Made by a program: the position numbers and the translations under genes. Under the pieces are notes generated by a model. It was not told the origin of the DNA and did no database searches. It saw nothing but the letters and a program-made list of their open reading frames with translations. 64,000 nucleotides of DNA from a bacterium EF100-94H03 bin56 (lineage in GTDB: Bacteria; Pseudomonadota; Alphaproteobacteria; SP197), in assembly GCA_002238685.1 (NCBI GenBank), contig MPMV01000008.1, positions 60,499 to 124,498 on the forward strand, given 5' to 3'. Shown piece after piece: positions 25,806 through 35,288 of the stretch; within the stretch, counting starts at the first letter, position 1, and every line of letters begins with the position of its first letter.

Positions 25806-28505
25806 ATGGCGTCGTGTCGGCACGTCTTCCTGATCGATGCCTCGGGGTTCATTTTCCGTGCCTTCCATGCCCTGCCGGCCATGCACCGGACGGACGGTAC
25901 GCCAGTCAATGCGGTCAGGGGCTTTTGCAACATGATCATGAAAGTGATTGGCGAAACGGACGCCGATCACATTGCCTGCGTCTTCGATTACAGTTCCCGG
26001 AGTTTTCGCAACGACATCTACGATCTCTACAAGGCCCATCGGCCGGAGACACCCGAAGACCTCGTGCCCCAGTTCCCGCTGATCAGGGAGGCGGCGAGGG
26101 CCTTCAATCTTCCGGTGGTGGAGATGGAAGGCTACGAGGCCGACGACATCATCGCCACCTATGCCCGCATCGCCAGCGAGGCCGGCGACAGAACCACCAT
26201 CGTGTCGTCGGACAAGGACCTCATGCAGCTGGTGTCGGACCAGGTGACCATGCAGGACGGGATGAAGGACCGGACCATCGGCGCAGCGGAGGTTGTGGAG
26301 AAGTTCGGTGTTCCCCCTGACAAGGTGATCGAAGTTCAGGCCCTGGCCGGCGATTCGGTGGACAATGTGCCGGGAGTGCCGGGTATCGGAGTCAAGACCG
26401 CCGCCACGCTCATCAACGAGTACGGCGACCTGGAGACCCTTCTTGGGCGGGCCCACGAAATCAGGCAACCGAGGCGGCGCGAGAATCTGCTGGAACACGC
26501 CGATGATGCACGCATGTCCCTGAGACTCGTGACACTCGATCGCCACGTACCCCGTTTGACACCCCTTGAGGAACTCGCCCGGCAGGAGCCAGATCCCGAC
26601 ATTCTCACGGGGTTTCTGCAGTCCCAGGATTTCCGGACACTCGTTGCCAGGGCCGAGGCCTGGATGGGCCGGAGAGCAGGTGCCGGAGAGCCGAAGACGC
26701 CGGACACCATTTCCTATGAACTCGTTCAGGACGTGGCGGATCTCGAGCGCTGGGTGGCCGAGGCGACACGTCACGGCCTTGTGGCCATCGATACGGAAAC
26801 CACGGGTCTCGATGCCATGGTCGCCGACCTTGTCGGCATCTCGCTTTCCACGCGTCCCGGCACCGGCTGCTACATTCCGCTGGCCCACAGATCCTCCGAA
26901 CTGATGCTTGAGACACCACGGCAGCTGGCGCCCGGGACGGTGCGCGAGGTGCTGGCACCGCTGCTTGCGGACCCTGCGGTGCTCAAGGTCGGCCACAACA
27001 TCAAGTACGACTGTCACATGCTTGCCCGCGCCGGCATGCCGGTCCATCCGATGGACGACACCATGCTCCTGTCATGGTGCCTGGATGCCGGCAGGTGGCG
27101 GCATTCCATCGACGCCCTCGCTTCAGAGCATCTCGGCCGCCAGGTGATCTCCTTCAAGGAGGTCGCCGGCCGGGGCAAGTCCCAGGTGACCTTCGATCTG
27201 GTTCCACTTGACCGGGCCCGCGACTATGCGGCGGAGGACGCCGAAGTGACGCTGGGCCTGTGGCATCGGCTCAGGCCACGCCTCGTTCCGGAACGTATCA
27301 CGAGGATCTACGAGACCATCGAACGGCCGCTGATTCCCGTCCTCGCCGCCATGGAGCGTGCCGGAATCAAGGTTGACCGGGAGCAACTGGAACGTCTCTC
27401 GGGCGAATTCGGCCACCGCATCCGGGACCTGGAAGCCGGAATCCACGCCCTTGCCGGAAGGCCCTTCAACATTGGTTCGCCGAAACAGCTCGGCGAGGTC
27501 CTGTTTGACGAGATGGGCCTGACCGATGGCAGGAAGCGTTCCACGGGCGCCGACGTTCTCGAGGGCCTTGCCGCCCAGGGTCACGATTTGCCCGCCCGCG
27601 TGCTGGAGTGGCGCCAGCTGTCGAAACTCAAGAGCACCTACACCGATACGCTTGTAGAGCAGATCAATCCCGCCACGGAGCGGGTCCACACATCGTTTTC
27701 CATGGCGGCTGCCCCCACCGGACGTCTCGCCTCCACGGATCCCAATCTTCAGAACATTCCGATCCGCACCGAGGAAGGGCGTCGCATCCGCAGCGCCTTT
27801 GTCGGGGAACCGGGCCATCTCCTGATGTCGGCGGACTATTCCCAGATCGAACTGCGCCTGCTGGCCCACATCGCCGACATCGCGTCACTCAAGCAGGCCT
27901 TCCACGATGGCATCGACATCCACGCCATGACCGCAAGCGAGGTGTTCCACGTTCCGCTGGAGACGATGGATCCGCTCACCAGGCGCAATGCCAAGGCCAT
28001 CAACTTCGGCATCATCTACGGTATCAGCGCCTTCGGACTGGCCCGCCAGCTCTCCATCGGCCGCGATGAGGCCAGGAACTACATTGACGCCTATTTCGAG
28101 CGCTATCCCGGCATCCGTGGCTACATGGACCGCACCATCGCCGAAGCCCGCAAAGCGGGCCATGTCACGACTCTGTTCGGCAGAAAATGCCACCTTCCCG
28201 AGATCGAGAGCAAGGGATCGGCCCGCGCCTACAGCGAGCGGGCGGCGATCAATGCCCCGCTGCAGGGGTCGGCTGCCGACGTCATCAAGCGCGCCATGAT
28301 ACGCATTCCCGGTGTCCTGGAAGCAGAGGGGCTCAAGGGCCGCATGCTGCTGCAGGTGCACGACGAACTGCTCTTCGAGGTGCCCGAGGACGAGGCCACG
28401 GCGACGGCGCAGTGCGTCCGTGGGGTTATGGAAGACGCCGCTCACCTCGATGTGCCGCTGACAGTGGATGTCGGCCTGGGCACCAACTGGAACGCCGCAC
28501 ATTGA
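25806..28505 (+). CDS. polA: DNA polymerase I
   Basis: An 899-residue DNA polymerase I with all three domains. The 5'-3' exonuclease comes first (LIDASGFIFRAFHAL, YEADDIIATYA, VSSDKDLMQLV, DNVPGVPGIGVKTA). The 3'-5' exonuclease has its acidic motif in VAIDTETTGLD at about 320-330 and further residues in VGHNIKYDCHML and DYAAEDAEVT. The polymerase has motif A SADYSQIELRLLAH, motif B RRNAKAINFGIIYGIS and motif C LLQVHDELLFEV. The ATG at 25806 starts at the conserved N-terminus; an open frame extending upstream over the zinc-finger gene is rejected. It fills gaps and removes RNA primers. Confidence 0.97.
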   Translation: MASCRHVFLIDASGFIFRAFHALPAMHRTDGTPVNAVRGFCNMIMKVIGETDADHIACVFDYSSRSFRNDIYDLYKAHRPETPEDLVPQFPLIREAARAFNLPVVEMEGYEADDIIATYARIASEAGDRTTIVSSDKDLMQLVSDQVTMQDGMKDRTIGAAEVVEKFGVPPDKVIEVQALAGDSVDNVPGVPGIGVKTAATLINEYGDLETLLGRAHEIRQPRRRENLLEHADDARMSLRLVTLDRHVPRLTPLEELARQEPDPDILTGFLQSQDFRTLVARAEAWMGRRAGAGEPKTPDTISYELVQDVADLERWVAEATRHGLVAIDTETTGLDAMVADLVGISLSTRPGTGCYIPLAHRSSELMLETPRQLAPGTVREVLAPLLADPAVLKVGHNIKYDCHMLARAGMPVHPMDDTMLLSWCLDAGRWRHSIDALASEHLGRQVISFKEVAGRGKSQVTFDLVPLDRARDYAAEDAEVTLGLWHRLRPRLVPERITRIYETIERPLIPVLAAMERAGIKVDREQLERLSGEFGHRIRDLEAGIHALAGRPFNIGSPKQLGEVLFDEMGLTDGRKRSTGADVLEGLAAQGHDLPARVLEWRQLSKLKSTYTDTLVEQINPATERVHTSFSMAAAPTGRLASTDPNLQNIPIRTEEGRRIRSAFVGEPGHLLMSADYSQIELRLLAHIADIASLKQAFHDGIDIHAMTASEVFHVPLETMDPLTRRNAKAINFGIIYGISAFGLARQLSIGRDEARNYIDAYFERYPGIRGYMDRTIAEARKAGHVTTLFGRKCHLPEIESKGSARAYSERAAINAPLQGSAADVIKRAMIRIPGVLEAEGLKGRMLLQVHDELLFEVPEDEATATAQCVRGVMEDAAHLDVPLTVDVGLGTNWNAAH

Positions 28506-28520
28506 GGGCCGGACCGGCCC
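28506..28520 (+). terminator. Perfect GC-rich dyad immediately after polA
   Basis: GGGCCGG-A-CCGGCCC starts at the first base after the polA stop. It can form a tight stem but has no U-run, and the ammonium transporter starts 30 bases later, so it may be a weak pause, an RNA-stabilising 3' end, or chance in high-GC DNA. Confidence 0.35.
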
Positions 28521-28550
28521 TGCGGTGAAGCAGGTTGGCCTGATGGCCGG

Positions 28551-29840
28551 ATGATGCACAGCGAAACCGGGTTTCTCTTCAACACGCTGTCCTTCCTTGT
28601 CTGGGGAGGACTGGTCATGTGGATGTGTGCGGGCTTCACGATGATCGAGGCCGGATCGGTGCGTACCCGAAACGCGTCGGTGACCTGCCTCAAGAACATC
28701 GGACTGTGTTCCATCGCCGTGCTGACCTACTACCTTGTGGGCTTCAATCTCATGTTCGTTGATGTCGGGCCCGGCGGCTGGATCGGCGCGCTGGACTTGT
28801 TTCATGGTTCGACCGCCGCCGAGCGCCGATTGCTGCAGGGCGACGAGGAGGCTCTGGACGCGGTGGTGGCAACGGGCCATGCCTCGATGTCCAGGTGGTT
28901 GTTCGGCATGGTCTTCGTTGCCTCTTCGGCATCGATCGTCTCGGGCACGCTTGCGGAGCGAGTGAAGCTGTGGCCGTTTTTCCTTTTCATCGTGGTTCTC
29001 ACAGGCATCATCTATCCCGTCGTCGGCGCCTGGGTATGGGGCGGTGGCTGGCTCGCGGAACTTGGATTCAACGATTATGCCGGCTCGACGGTGGTACACG
29101 CGACGGGTGGTTGGGCGGCGCTGGCAGGGGTGCTGATCGTCGGCGCCCGGTCCGGAAAGTTCCGCGACGATGGTACTGTCAGGTCGACGCCCCCGGCGAA
29201 CATTCCGGCAGTGACACTCGGCGTCTTCTTCATCTGGCTGGGATTTCTGGGCTTCAACGGCGCCTCGCAACTGGCGTTCGGCAGCGCTTTCGATGCGGTT
29301 GCCGTGGCCAACGTTCTGGTCAACACCAATCTCGCGGCTGCTGCCGGCACGTTGACGGCACTGGCTTTTTCCCGGCCGTTGTTCGGCCACGTGGACTTCC
29401 AGGCATCCGCCAACGGCGCCATCGCCGGCCTGGTGGCGATTGCTGCCGGTCCGGATTTCGCTGATCACACATGGGCCCTCGTCATCGGCGCCACCGGAGC
29501 CATTGTCTGCACCTCGGGCATGAAACTCCTGCTGATCCTGAAGATTGACGATGAGGTGGGCGCGGTTTCGGCCCACATGGGAGCGGGAGTGTGGGGAACC
29601 CTTGCGGTCAGCTTCACCCATGACGGTGATCTGCTGGCGCAGCTGACCGGAGTCGCAGCGGCCGGCGGCTTCGTGTTCGCATCCTCGTACCTGGTGTGGT
29701 GGATCATTGACGCGCTGCTGGGCGTGAGAAATCCACCGCAGGTTGAGCGAGCAGGCCAGGACCTCGCCGAACTTGGCATCATCGCATACCCGGAATTCAT
29801 GGTCATCGACGATGACGGCGATGCGCCGCCACACCGATGA
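28551..29840 (+). CDS. amt: Ammonium transporter (Amt family)
   Basis: A 429-residue inner-membrane ammonium channel with about eleven hydrophobic segments. Family landmarks are GFTMIEAGSVRTRN in the first helix pair, the first pore histidine in AGSTVVHATGGWAALAG and the second in IDDEVGAVSAHMGAGVWGTLA. The signature GFLGFNGASQLAF is a variant of the usual GWFGFN. No glnK lies beside it, although most proteobacterial amtB genes follow glnK. A polA gene precedes it by 45 bases. The start may be the second ATG three bases on. Confidence 0.93.
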   Translation: MMHSETGFLFNTLSFLVWGGLVMWMCAGFTMIEAGSVRTRNASVTCLKNIGLCSIAVLTYYLVGFNLMFVDVGPGGWIGALDLFHGSTAAERRLLQGDEEALDAVVATGHASMSRWLFGMVFVASSASIVSGTLAERVKLWPFFLFIVVLTGIIYPVVGAWVWGGGWLAELGFNDYAGSTVVHATGGWAALAGVLIVGARSGKFRDDGTVRSTPPANIPAVTLGVFFIWLGFLGFNGASQLAFGSAFDAVAVANVLVNTNLAAAAGTLTALAFSRPLFGHVDFQASANGAIAGLVAIAAGPDFADHTWALVIGATGAIVCTSGMKLLLILKIDDEVGAVSAHMGAGVWGTLAVSFTHDGDLLAQLTGVAAAGGFVFASSYLVWWIIDALLGVRNPPQVERAGQDLAELGIIAYPEFMVIDDDGDAPPHR

Positions 29841-30126
29841 CGGTGAGCCGGCGGCAACAACCCTCGCTTCATCGCATGCGACGAGGTCGCCCCAGTCGAC
29901 CTGATCATGCGCGTGTCGGGCAGGCGTTCCGCGGTCATGACTACGCGTGATGCGCGGACTCTTCGGGGACTGGTGCCCGCGTCTCGTGTATCAACTGCCG
30001 GGTCTTGTCGTCCATGCTGACGACGGCAAGGCCTGAGCGCCTTCAACAGCCCCCGGGGTCTCTGTCCGTGACCCGGTTGTCATCGAAGGGATGATGGAGG
30101 CTGTGGTCCATGGACCCTGGCGCCGA

Positions 30127-31716
30127 TCACGACGGCTGTTGCGGTCCGGCGTTGCGGACTGCGGTGTCGACGGAACCGGCGAAGACAGTGAACTGGCGTG
30201 TGAATCGGCTGCAGAGGTCCTTGACCGTGCAGTCATGGGCCTCCTTGTCCTTCCAGGTCTGCCGCGGATCGAGCAGTTCCTCCGGCACACCCGGGCACGT
30301 GGTCGGCACCTCGAAACCGAAGTGGGGATCCATGCGAAAGGCGGCCCGCTGCAGGGAGCCGTCGAGGGCGGCATTCAGCATGGACCGCGTGTGAACGAGG
30401 GGAATGCGCCGCCCGGTGCCGAAGCGCCCGCCCGTCCAGCCGGTGTTGATCAGCCAGCAACTGACATTTTGCCGGCGGATCCTGTCAGCGAGCAGACGGG
30501 CGTAGACCCCGGGATGGCGGGGCATGAAGGGAGCCCCGAAGCAGGGCGAGAACGTCGCTTCGGGGTCCTTGCCGACGCCCTGTTCGGTTCCCGCGACCTT
30601 CGATGTGTAGCCGCACAGGAAATGATAGGTGGCCTGGTCCGGTGTCAGCCTGGCGACCGGCGGCAGGACTCCGAACGCATCGGCGGTCAGCAGGATGATG
30701 CTGGAAGGATGACCGGCCTGTCCGGTCGCCGAGGCGCCCTCGATGAAATCCAGGGGATAGGAGGCGCGCGTGTTTTCCGTCAACCGGCCGTCGTCAAAGT
30801 CGATCTGGCGGGTGGTGTCATCCATGACGACGTTCTCGAGAACGGTGCCGAACCGTCTGGCGGCGGCATGGATTTCCGGCTCCGTCTCCCGGGACAGGCG
30901 GATCGTCTTGGCATAGCATCCGCCTTCGAAGTTGAAGAGGCCGCTGTCGCTCCAGCCGTGTTCGTCATCGCCCACGAGATAGCGTTCCGGATCCGCCGAA
31001 AGTGTGGTCTTGCCGGTTCCCGAAAGACCGAAGAAGACCGCCGAGTCGCCGTTACGGCCCACATTGACGGAACAGTGCATGGGAAGCACGCCGTCAGGTG
31101 GGAGAAGGTAGTTGAGGACGGTGAAGACGGATTTCTTGATCTCTCCCGCATAGGCGGTGCCGGCGATGAGCACCAATCTTGCCGCGAAGTCGATGGCGAT
31201 CGCCGTTGCCGAGCGGCAACCGTCAATCCGCGGGTCGGCCTGGAACCCGGGTGCCTGGATGACGGTGAACTGTGGTTCAAAGTTGTTGAGGGCGTCCGGA
31301 GACGGGGTGATCAGCATGTGGCGGGAAAACAGGCTGTGCCAAGCGTGTTCAGTCACCACGCGAACGTTGAGTCGGTAGTCGGGATCGGCGCCGGCGTGAA
31401 GATCCTGCACGAACGTTTGCCGGGAGCGGAGGTAGTCGAGAATGCGCTGCTTGAGGACGCCAAACCGGTCACGTGACAACGGTGCGTTGAAGGAACCCCA
31501 GTCGACCGTGTCACGGGTCTCATCGTCCTCGACGATAAACTTGTCCCTGGCCGAGCGCCCCGTGTGGGCTCCCGTGCGCACCACCAGGGCGCCGCCTTCC
31601 GCAACCGACGCCTCTCCTGCGGCAATGGCCCGCTGGTAGAGTTCCGCGGTTCCGGCATTGGTCCGGGTCCGGGGCAACGCGTGATCGGCACTGATGGCAC
31701 CCGCCAGTCGATTCAT
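30127..31716 (-). CDS. pckA: Phosphoenolpyruvate carboxykinase (ATP)
   Basis: PckA turns oxaloacetate and ATP into phosphoenolpyruvate, the entry step of gluconeogenesis. Visible motifs are [13 protein letters not shown] near the N-terminus, the P-loop [16 protein letters not shown], the metal site GDDEHGWSD, and [15 protein letters not shown]. The start at 31716 (MNRLAGA) gives about 529 residues, the usual length; an in-frame ATG at 31767 (MERSLGI) is also possible, and the frame is open to 31845. It is divergent from chvI-chvG, which in rhizobia is the known neighbourhood of pckA and may affect its expression. Confidence 0.95.
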   Translation of the reverse strand: MNRLAGAISADHALPRTRTNAGTAELYQRAIAAGEASVAEGGALVVRTGAHTGRSARDKFIVEDDETRDTVDWGSFNAPLSRDRFGVLKQRILDYLRSRQTFVQDLHAGADPDYRLNVRVVTEHAWHSLFSRHMLITPSPDALNNFEPQFTVIQAPGFQADPRIDGCRSATAIAIDFAARLVLIAGTAYAGEIKKSVFTVLNYLLPPDGVLPMHCSVNVGRNGDSAVFFGLSGTGKTTLSADPERYLVGDDEHGWSDSGLFNFEGGCYAKTIRLSRETEPEIHAAARRFGTVLENVVMDDTTRQIDFDDGRLTENTRASYPLDFIEGASATGQAGHPSSIILLTADAFGVLPPVARLTPDQATYHFLCGYTSKVAGTEQGVGKDPEATFSPCFGAPFMPRHPGVYARLLADRIRRQNVSCWLINTGWTGGRFGTGRRIPLVHTRSMLNAALDGSLQRAAFRMDPHFGFEVPTTCPGVPEELLDPRQTWKDKEAHDCTVKDLCSRFTRQFTVFAGSVDTAVRNAGPQQPS

Positions 31717-31880
31717 CCGCCATTCGCTTGTCTCGCCCGTCCATTCAATGCCGAGGCTGCGTTCCATGGCAAGGGGTGCCAGTGAAATACCTGTGAACAG
31801 CGTGGCCGCACAAATGACACGAATGTGCCACGCCACTTGTGGCATGATTTTGCCTGTGCAGAGATCCGGAGGGTGGGGTC

Positions 31881-32588
31881 ATGGATGGAAAGACGATCGC
31901 CATCGTGGATGACCGGAAGAGTATCCTTGCGGCCTATGGCGAGCTGTTTCGCAACGAGGGCTACAACGTCCATTGTTTTTCCGGCGGAGTGGATCTCATC
32001 AACCGGCTGGCGGCGCTCGAAGTCGACCTCGTCCTTCTCGACATCGATCTGGGCCGTGGCCTCGCCGGTTGGCAGGTGCAGGATCTTCTGGCCCGTGAAC
32101 ACCCTGAGCTGCGCGTCATTTTCATGACGGCTGTCGCCCTCGACGATGACGACGAGGCACGCGGTCTGGAAGCGGGAGCCGCCGACTACATCAGGAAGGG
32201 AAGCGATCCCCGGATCCTGCTTGCACGGGTCCGCCGGGAGCTTTCGGCCCGGGGGACGGCTGTGCCGGAGACCAGTGACGGCAGGATCATTGCAGGCGAC
32301 CTCGTCCTCGACGCGTTGTGCCTGTCGTGTTCCTGGAAGGGCCGGGACGTTCCGCTCACGGTTTCGGAGTTTCGCATTCTCGAGGAGATGGCCGGATCAC
32401 CGGGCCGCGTGAAATCCCGTGACACGCTTCTTGCGGCAGCAGGGAACGGGGAGGATGCGGCCACCGAGCGGGCGGCGGACAGCCACATCAAGCGCATTCG
32501 CCGCAAGCTCCGCCGTGTCGATTCCGCGTTCGCCGGAATCAGGACCCACAGCGGTGCCGGCTATTCCTGGCGTTCTGCCAGCCCATGA
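31881..32588 (+). CDS. chvI: OmpR-type response regulator ChvI
   Basis: A 235-residue response regulator. The receiver domain (1 to about 120) has the acidic pair Asp10-Asp11 (IVDDRKS), the phosphorylation site Asp54 (LLDID), Thr83 (FMTAV) and Lys106 (IRKGSDP). The C-terminal winged helix shows LTVSEFRILEEM and HIKRIRRKLRR...HSGAGYSWR, as in OmpR/PhoB proteins. GGAGG lies eight bases before the ATG. Placement opposite pckA and directly before a ChvG-like kinase supports ChvI, the acid/envelope-stress regulator needed for host association in rhizobia. Confidence 0.9.
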   Translation: MDGKTIAIVDDRKSILAAYGELFRNEGYNVHCFSGGVDLINRLAALEVDLVLLDIDLGRGLAGWQVQDLLAREHPELRVIFMTAVALDDDDEARGLEAGAADYIRKGSDPRILLARVRRELSARGTAVPETSDGRIIAGDLVLDALCLSCSWKGRDVPLTVSEFRILEEMAGSPGRVKSRDTLLAAAGNGEDAATERAADSHIKRIRRKLRRVDSAFAGIRTHSGAGYSWRSASP

Positions 32589-32616
32589 GTCCTGGCGACG
32601 AGGAGGTTCTCCCGGG

Positions 32617-34326
32617 ATGCTCGTCAGGAAGATCCTCGCCATCAATCTCGTTCCGCTCGCTCTCTTCCTGGTGGCGCTCTATCTGATTCACGACATCAGG
32701 CCCAACCTTGTCATGACGAAGGTGGAGTCCCTCACGGCACGTGGCCATCTGATTGCCCTTTCCATAGAGAACTCCGCGGTCATGGAAGATCTCGAAACCA
32801 TCAATCCGTCACGGCTCGACATTCCCGACAAGGTGGGACTCTTTCCTGCGCCCCAGCTGGGTTACGCCTGGCCTCCGGCCGGCCTGTCGCCCCTCGAGGC
32901 CAGGAAGCGGCTGGTTCACAGCTGGGCAGAACACCTCGTCGCCCTGACGCCTGAACCGGATCTGGGCATCCGGCTTGTCGATCCCCTGAATGGAGAGAAT
33001 CTTGTCGGCGATACCCGGGAGTCCGTCGAGATCGAGACCATGGCGGATGACAGGGCATGGCAGTGGCCGTCATGGAGTGCCATCGTCGATGACTGGTTCG
33101 TGTTCTCGGGCAGACGGTCCGATGTGCCGGTGGAAGGGCCGGAAGGCGTCGTTGGAGAAGCGGCGCGAGGCGCTGCCTCCTGGACAGTTGTCGGGAGGGG
33201 CACGAACGACATGAGATTCGTGGTGGCCGTTCCGGTGAGAAAGAAGCTCTACCGGACCGTCGTTGGTGTCCTCGTTCTTTCCGCAAGGCCCAGTGATGAC
33301 GAACTCGACCTGCTGCGCCGTCAGGAAGTGATCATGCTGATCGCGCTCGTCGCCTTCGCCCTGACAGCCGGCCTGTCCGTCTGGCTTGCCCGTGTCATCA
33401 CCAGGCCGCTGGTAGAGCTGTCCGACGCGGCCACGGACGTGCGCCGGGGCCGCAAGGGGTCAAGGGACATCCCCGATCATCGCGCCAGAGGCGACGAGAT
33501 CGGAAGGTTGGCCGAAGCACTCATCATGATGACGGGATCCCTCGAACGGCGGGTCGAGGATGGCAAGGAGATTGCGCGCAACTCCGCCCACGAGATACGC
33601 AACGCCGTGACCGGCATGGGCGGTGCGCTCATGATCCTGGAGAACAACGAGGCGGCGCTGAAAAAGAAGATGGTCGCACTGGCGCTGGCGGAAGCCGGAC
33701 GGCTCGAACGGCTGGCTGATGACATGCAGGATCTCTCCAAACTCGATGACCTGCTGGTGCGTACCCCGACGACACTTGTCGATGTCGCCCGCCTGCTCAC
33801 CAGGCACGCGGACCCCGACGTGTGGCTGGAGCGCCATGGCGTGACCGTAAGGCACGGTCCGGGGCTTGCCGGTCCGGCGCGAGAACGATGCTGTCTCGTT
33901 GACGGTCTCGAGGACCGCCTGGTCCAGGTGGTGCTCAACCTGCTCGCGAACGCCGTCTCGTTCAGCCCGCCGGGCGGTGTCATTACGGTGGACTGCAACC
34001 GAAGAGGAGGATGGGTCTCAGTCTCCGTCATCGACCAGGGTCCCGGCATTCCGCCCGGGACCGAAGAGTCAATCTTCGCCTGGCTGGAGCAGCGCAGGGA
34101 TCCGGCGGAGAATGGCGAGCACTCGGGCATCGGACTGACGATCTCGCGTCAGATCGTCCATGCCTTCGGCGGCGAGATTTTCGCTCGCAATGTCGGTGAG
34201 GACGCCGATCATCCGGAGGGGGCGTGCTTCACCGTCCGTCTGCCTGAGGCATCGCCCCGGCGGCGTTGGTTCCTTGACGCCCTGGGACTGCCGGGAGGCC
34301 GTGGCACCCCCTCAGATCCAGATTGA
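32617..34326 (+). CDS. chvG: Membrane sensor histidine kinase ChvG
   Basis: A 569-residue sensor kinase: first membrane helix at about 5-24 (ILAINLVPLALFLVALYLIH), a periplasmic domain to about 235, second helix at about 238-259, then HAMP. The phosphoacceptor His325 is in NSAHEIRNAV, with N-box NLLANAVSFSPPGG, G1 DQGPGIPPG and G2 EHSGIGLTIS. The N-terminal ILAINLVPLA and the periplasmic ENSAVMEDLETINPSRLD fit ChvG/ExoS proteins. The start at 32617 is chosen because it begins at the membrane helix. It is 28 bases after chvI. The hprK that usually follows in rhizobia is missing here. Confidence 0.9.
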   Translation: MLVRKILAINLVPLALFLVALYLIHDIRPNLVMTKVESLTARGHLIALSIENSAVMEDLETINPSRLDIPDKVGLFPAPQLGYAWPPAGLSPLEARKRLVHSWAEHLVALTPEPDLGIRLVDPLNGENLVGDTRESVEIETMADDRAWQWPSWSAIVDDWFVFSGRRSDVPVEGPEGVVGEAARGAASWTVVGRGTNDMRFVVAVPVRKKLYRTVVGVLVLSARPSDDELDLLRRQEVIMLIALVAFALTAGLSVWLARVITRPLVELSDAATDVRRGRKGSRDIPDHRARGDEIGRLAEALIMMTGSLERRVEDGKEIARNSAHEIRNAVTGMGGALMILENNEAALKKKMVALALAEAGRLERLADDMQDLSKLDDLLVRTPTTLVDVARLLTRHADPDVWLERHGVTVRHGPGLAGPARERCCLVDGLEDRLVQVVLNLLANAVSFSPPGGVITVDCNRRGGWVSVSVIDQGPGIPPGTEESIFAWLEQRRDPAENGEHSGIGLTISRQIVHAFGGEIFARNVGEDADHPEGACFTVRLPEASPRRRWFLDALGLPGGRGTPSDPD

Positions 34327-34415
34327 CCCGACGTCCCGAACCAGGACGCCCTTCACCCAGCAATCGTCAAGACATGGCACTGGCCCTTGCCATGTCCGGT
34401 GCCGGGCATGTGGAC

Positions 34416-35288
34416 TCAGGGGGATCCCAGATAGGAGTCGATCCACGGCGAGCGGGCCCCGTCCGCGGTCCACAGGATCGGAAAATAGTTGTCGTCCATG
34501 ACGGCGTTGCCGTCATGGCGCATGTAGCGCCCGTACATCGGGCCCGTGCCGTGCGCGATGTTGCAGGGAACGAAACACGCCTCGGACGACAGGCAGTGCA
34601 CGACAAGAGCGCGCCTGGCGGTGCTGCCGCGATTGGCATTGGAACCGTGCCAGGTGTTGCCGTGATGAAAGGATCCTCCCCCCTTCTTCACGACGACGGG
34701 AACCACGTCCGGCTCGCCGATACCCTGGGCTGCCGCTGCCTCCCGCATCTCCTTCGTGTAGTCTTCCGGTCCGTGAAACTGTTCGATGGGCGCCGCGCGC
34801 GACCACCTGTGGGATCCCCTGACCAGTTCCATGGTTCCGGCGTCGGCAGAGGTGTCATCGAGAGCGATCCAGCAGCTGATCATCTCGTTGGGGTCGATCC
34901 AGTCGAGGTAGGCGCAGTCCTGATGCATGCCCAGAGGCCGGGTGCCGACGGGCTTCCACAGCACGTTGTCGACCTTGACACGGGCTCCGGGCCAGCCTCC
35001 CAGGGTGGCACACGCCCGGCCGATATCCTCTCTCAGGACGGTTTCGGCGACCGTCCTGTCCCCCTTCCAGCCGTTGCAGATCTGGCGTGTCAGGGTCGGG
35101 TCGCTGACACCGTCCTGCCAGTTGACCTCGTCGGGACGGATGCCGGTCTCGAATTCGCCGCGGAACATCCTCTCGTAGCGCGCCTTGATCCTTTCGGCGG
35201 TTGCATCGTCGATCAGGTTGTCGACAAAAACAAAGCCGTCGCGATGGAATGTCTCGATTTCGCGATCCGTCAGTTCGAACATGTTCAT
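34416..35288 (-). CDS. PhyH family dioxygenase coupled to a glutamine-synthetase-like gene
   Basis: A 290-residue Fe(II)/2-oxoglutarate oxygenase. Iron ligands are His122 and Asp124 (MHQDCAY) and a distal histidine at about 214 in TWHGSNANRG, with an arginine soon after for 2-oxoglutarate. The N-terminal FHRDGFVFVDNLIDDATAERI is typical of PhyH. Its ATG at 35288 overlaps the TGA of the upstream glutamine-synthetase-like gene by four bases, so the two are made together and probably act on the same compound. An internal ATG two codons on is an alternative start. Confidence 0.88.
   Translation of the reverse strand: MNMFELTDREIETFHRDGFVFVDNLIDDATAERIKARYERMFRGEFETGIRPDEVNWQDGVSDPTLTRQICNGWKGDRTVAETVLREDIGRACATLGGWPGARVKVDNVLWKPVGTRPLGMHQDCAYLDWIDPNEMISCWIALDDTSADAGTMELVRGSHRWSRAAPIEQFHGPEDYTKEMREAAAAQGIGEPDVVPVVVKKGGGSFHHGNTWHGSNANRGSTARRALVVHCLSSEACFVPCNIAHGTGPMYGRYMRHDGNAVMDDNYFPILWTADGARSPWIDSYLGSP

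Noticed and set aside
25674..27047. A 457-codon open frame on the minus strand inside polA
   Set aside because: It lies antisense to the exonuclease domains of polA, where all conserved motifs are on the plus strand.
27885..29834. A 649-codon open frame on the minus strand over polA and amt
   Set aside because: It is antisense to two well-supported genes, has no ribosome binding site or protein family features, and its composition is that of a GC-rich shadow frame.
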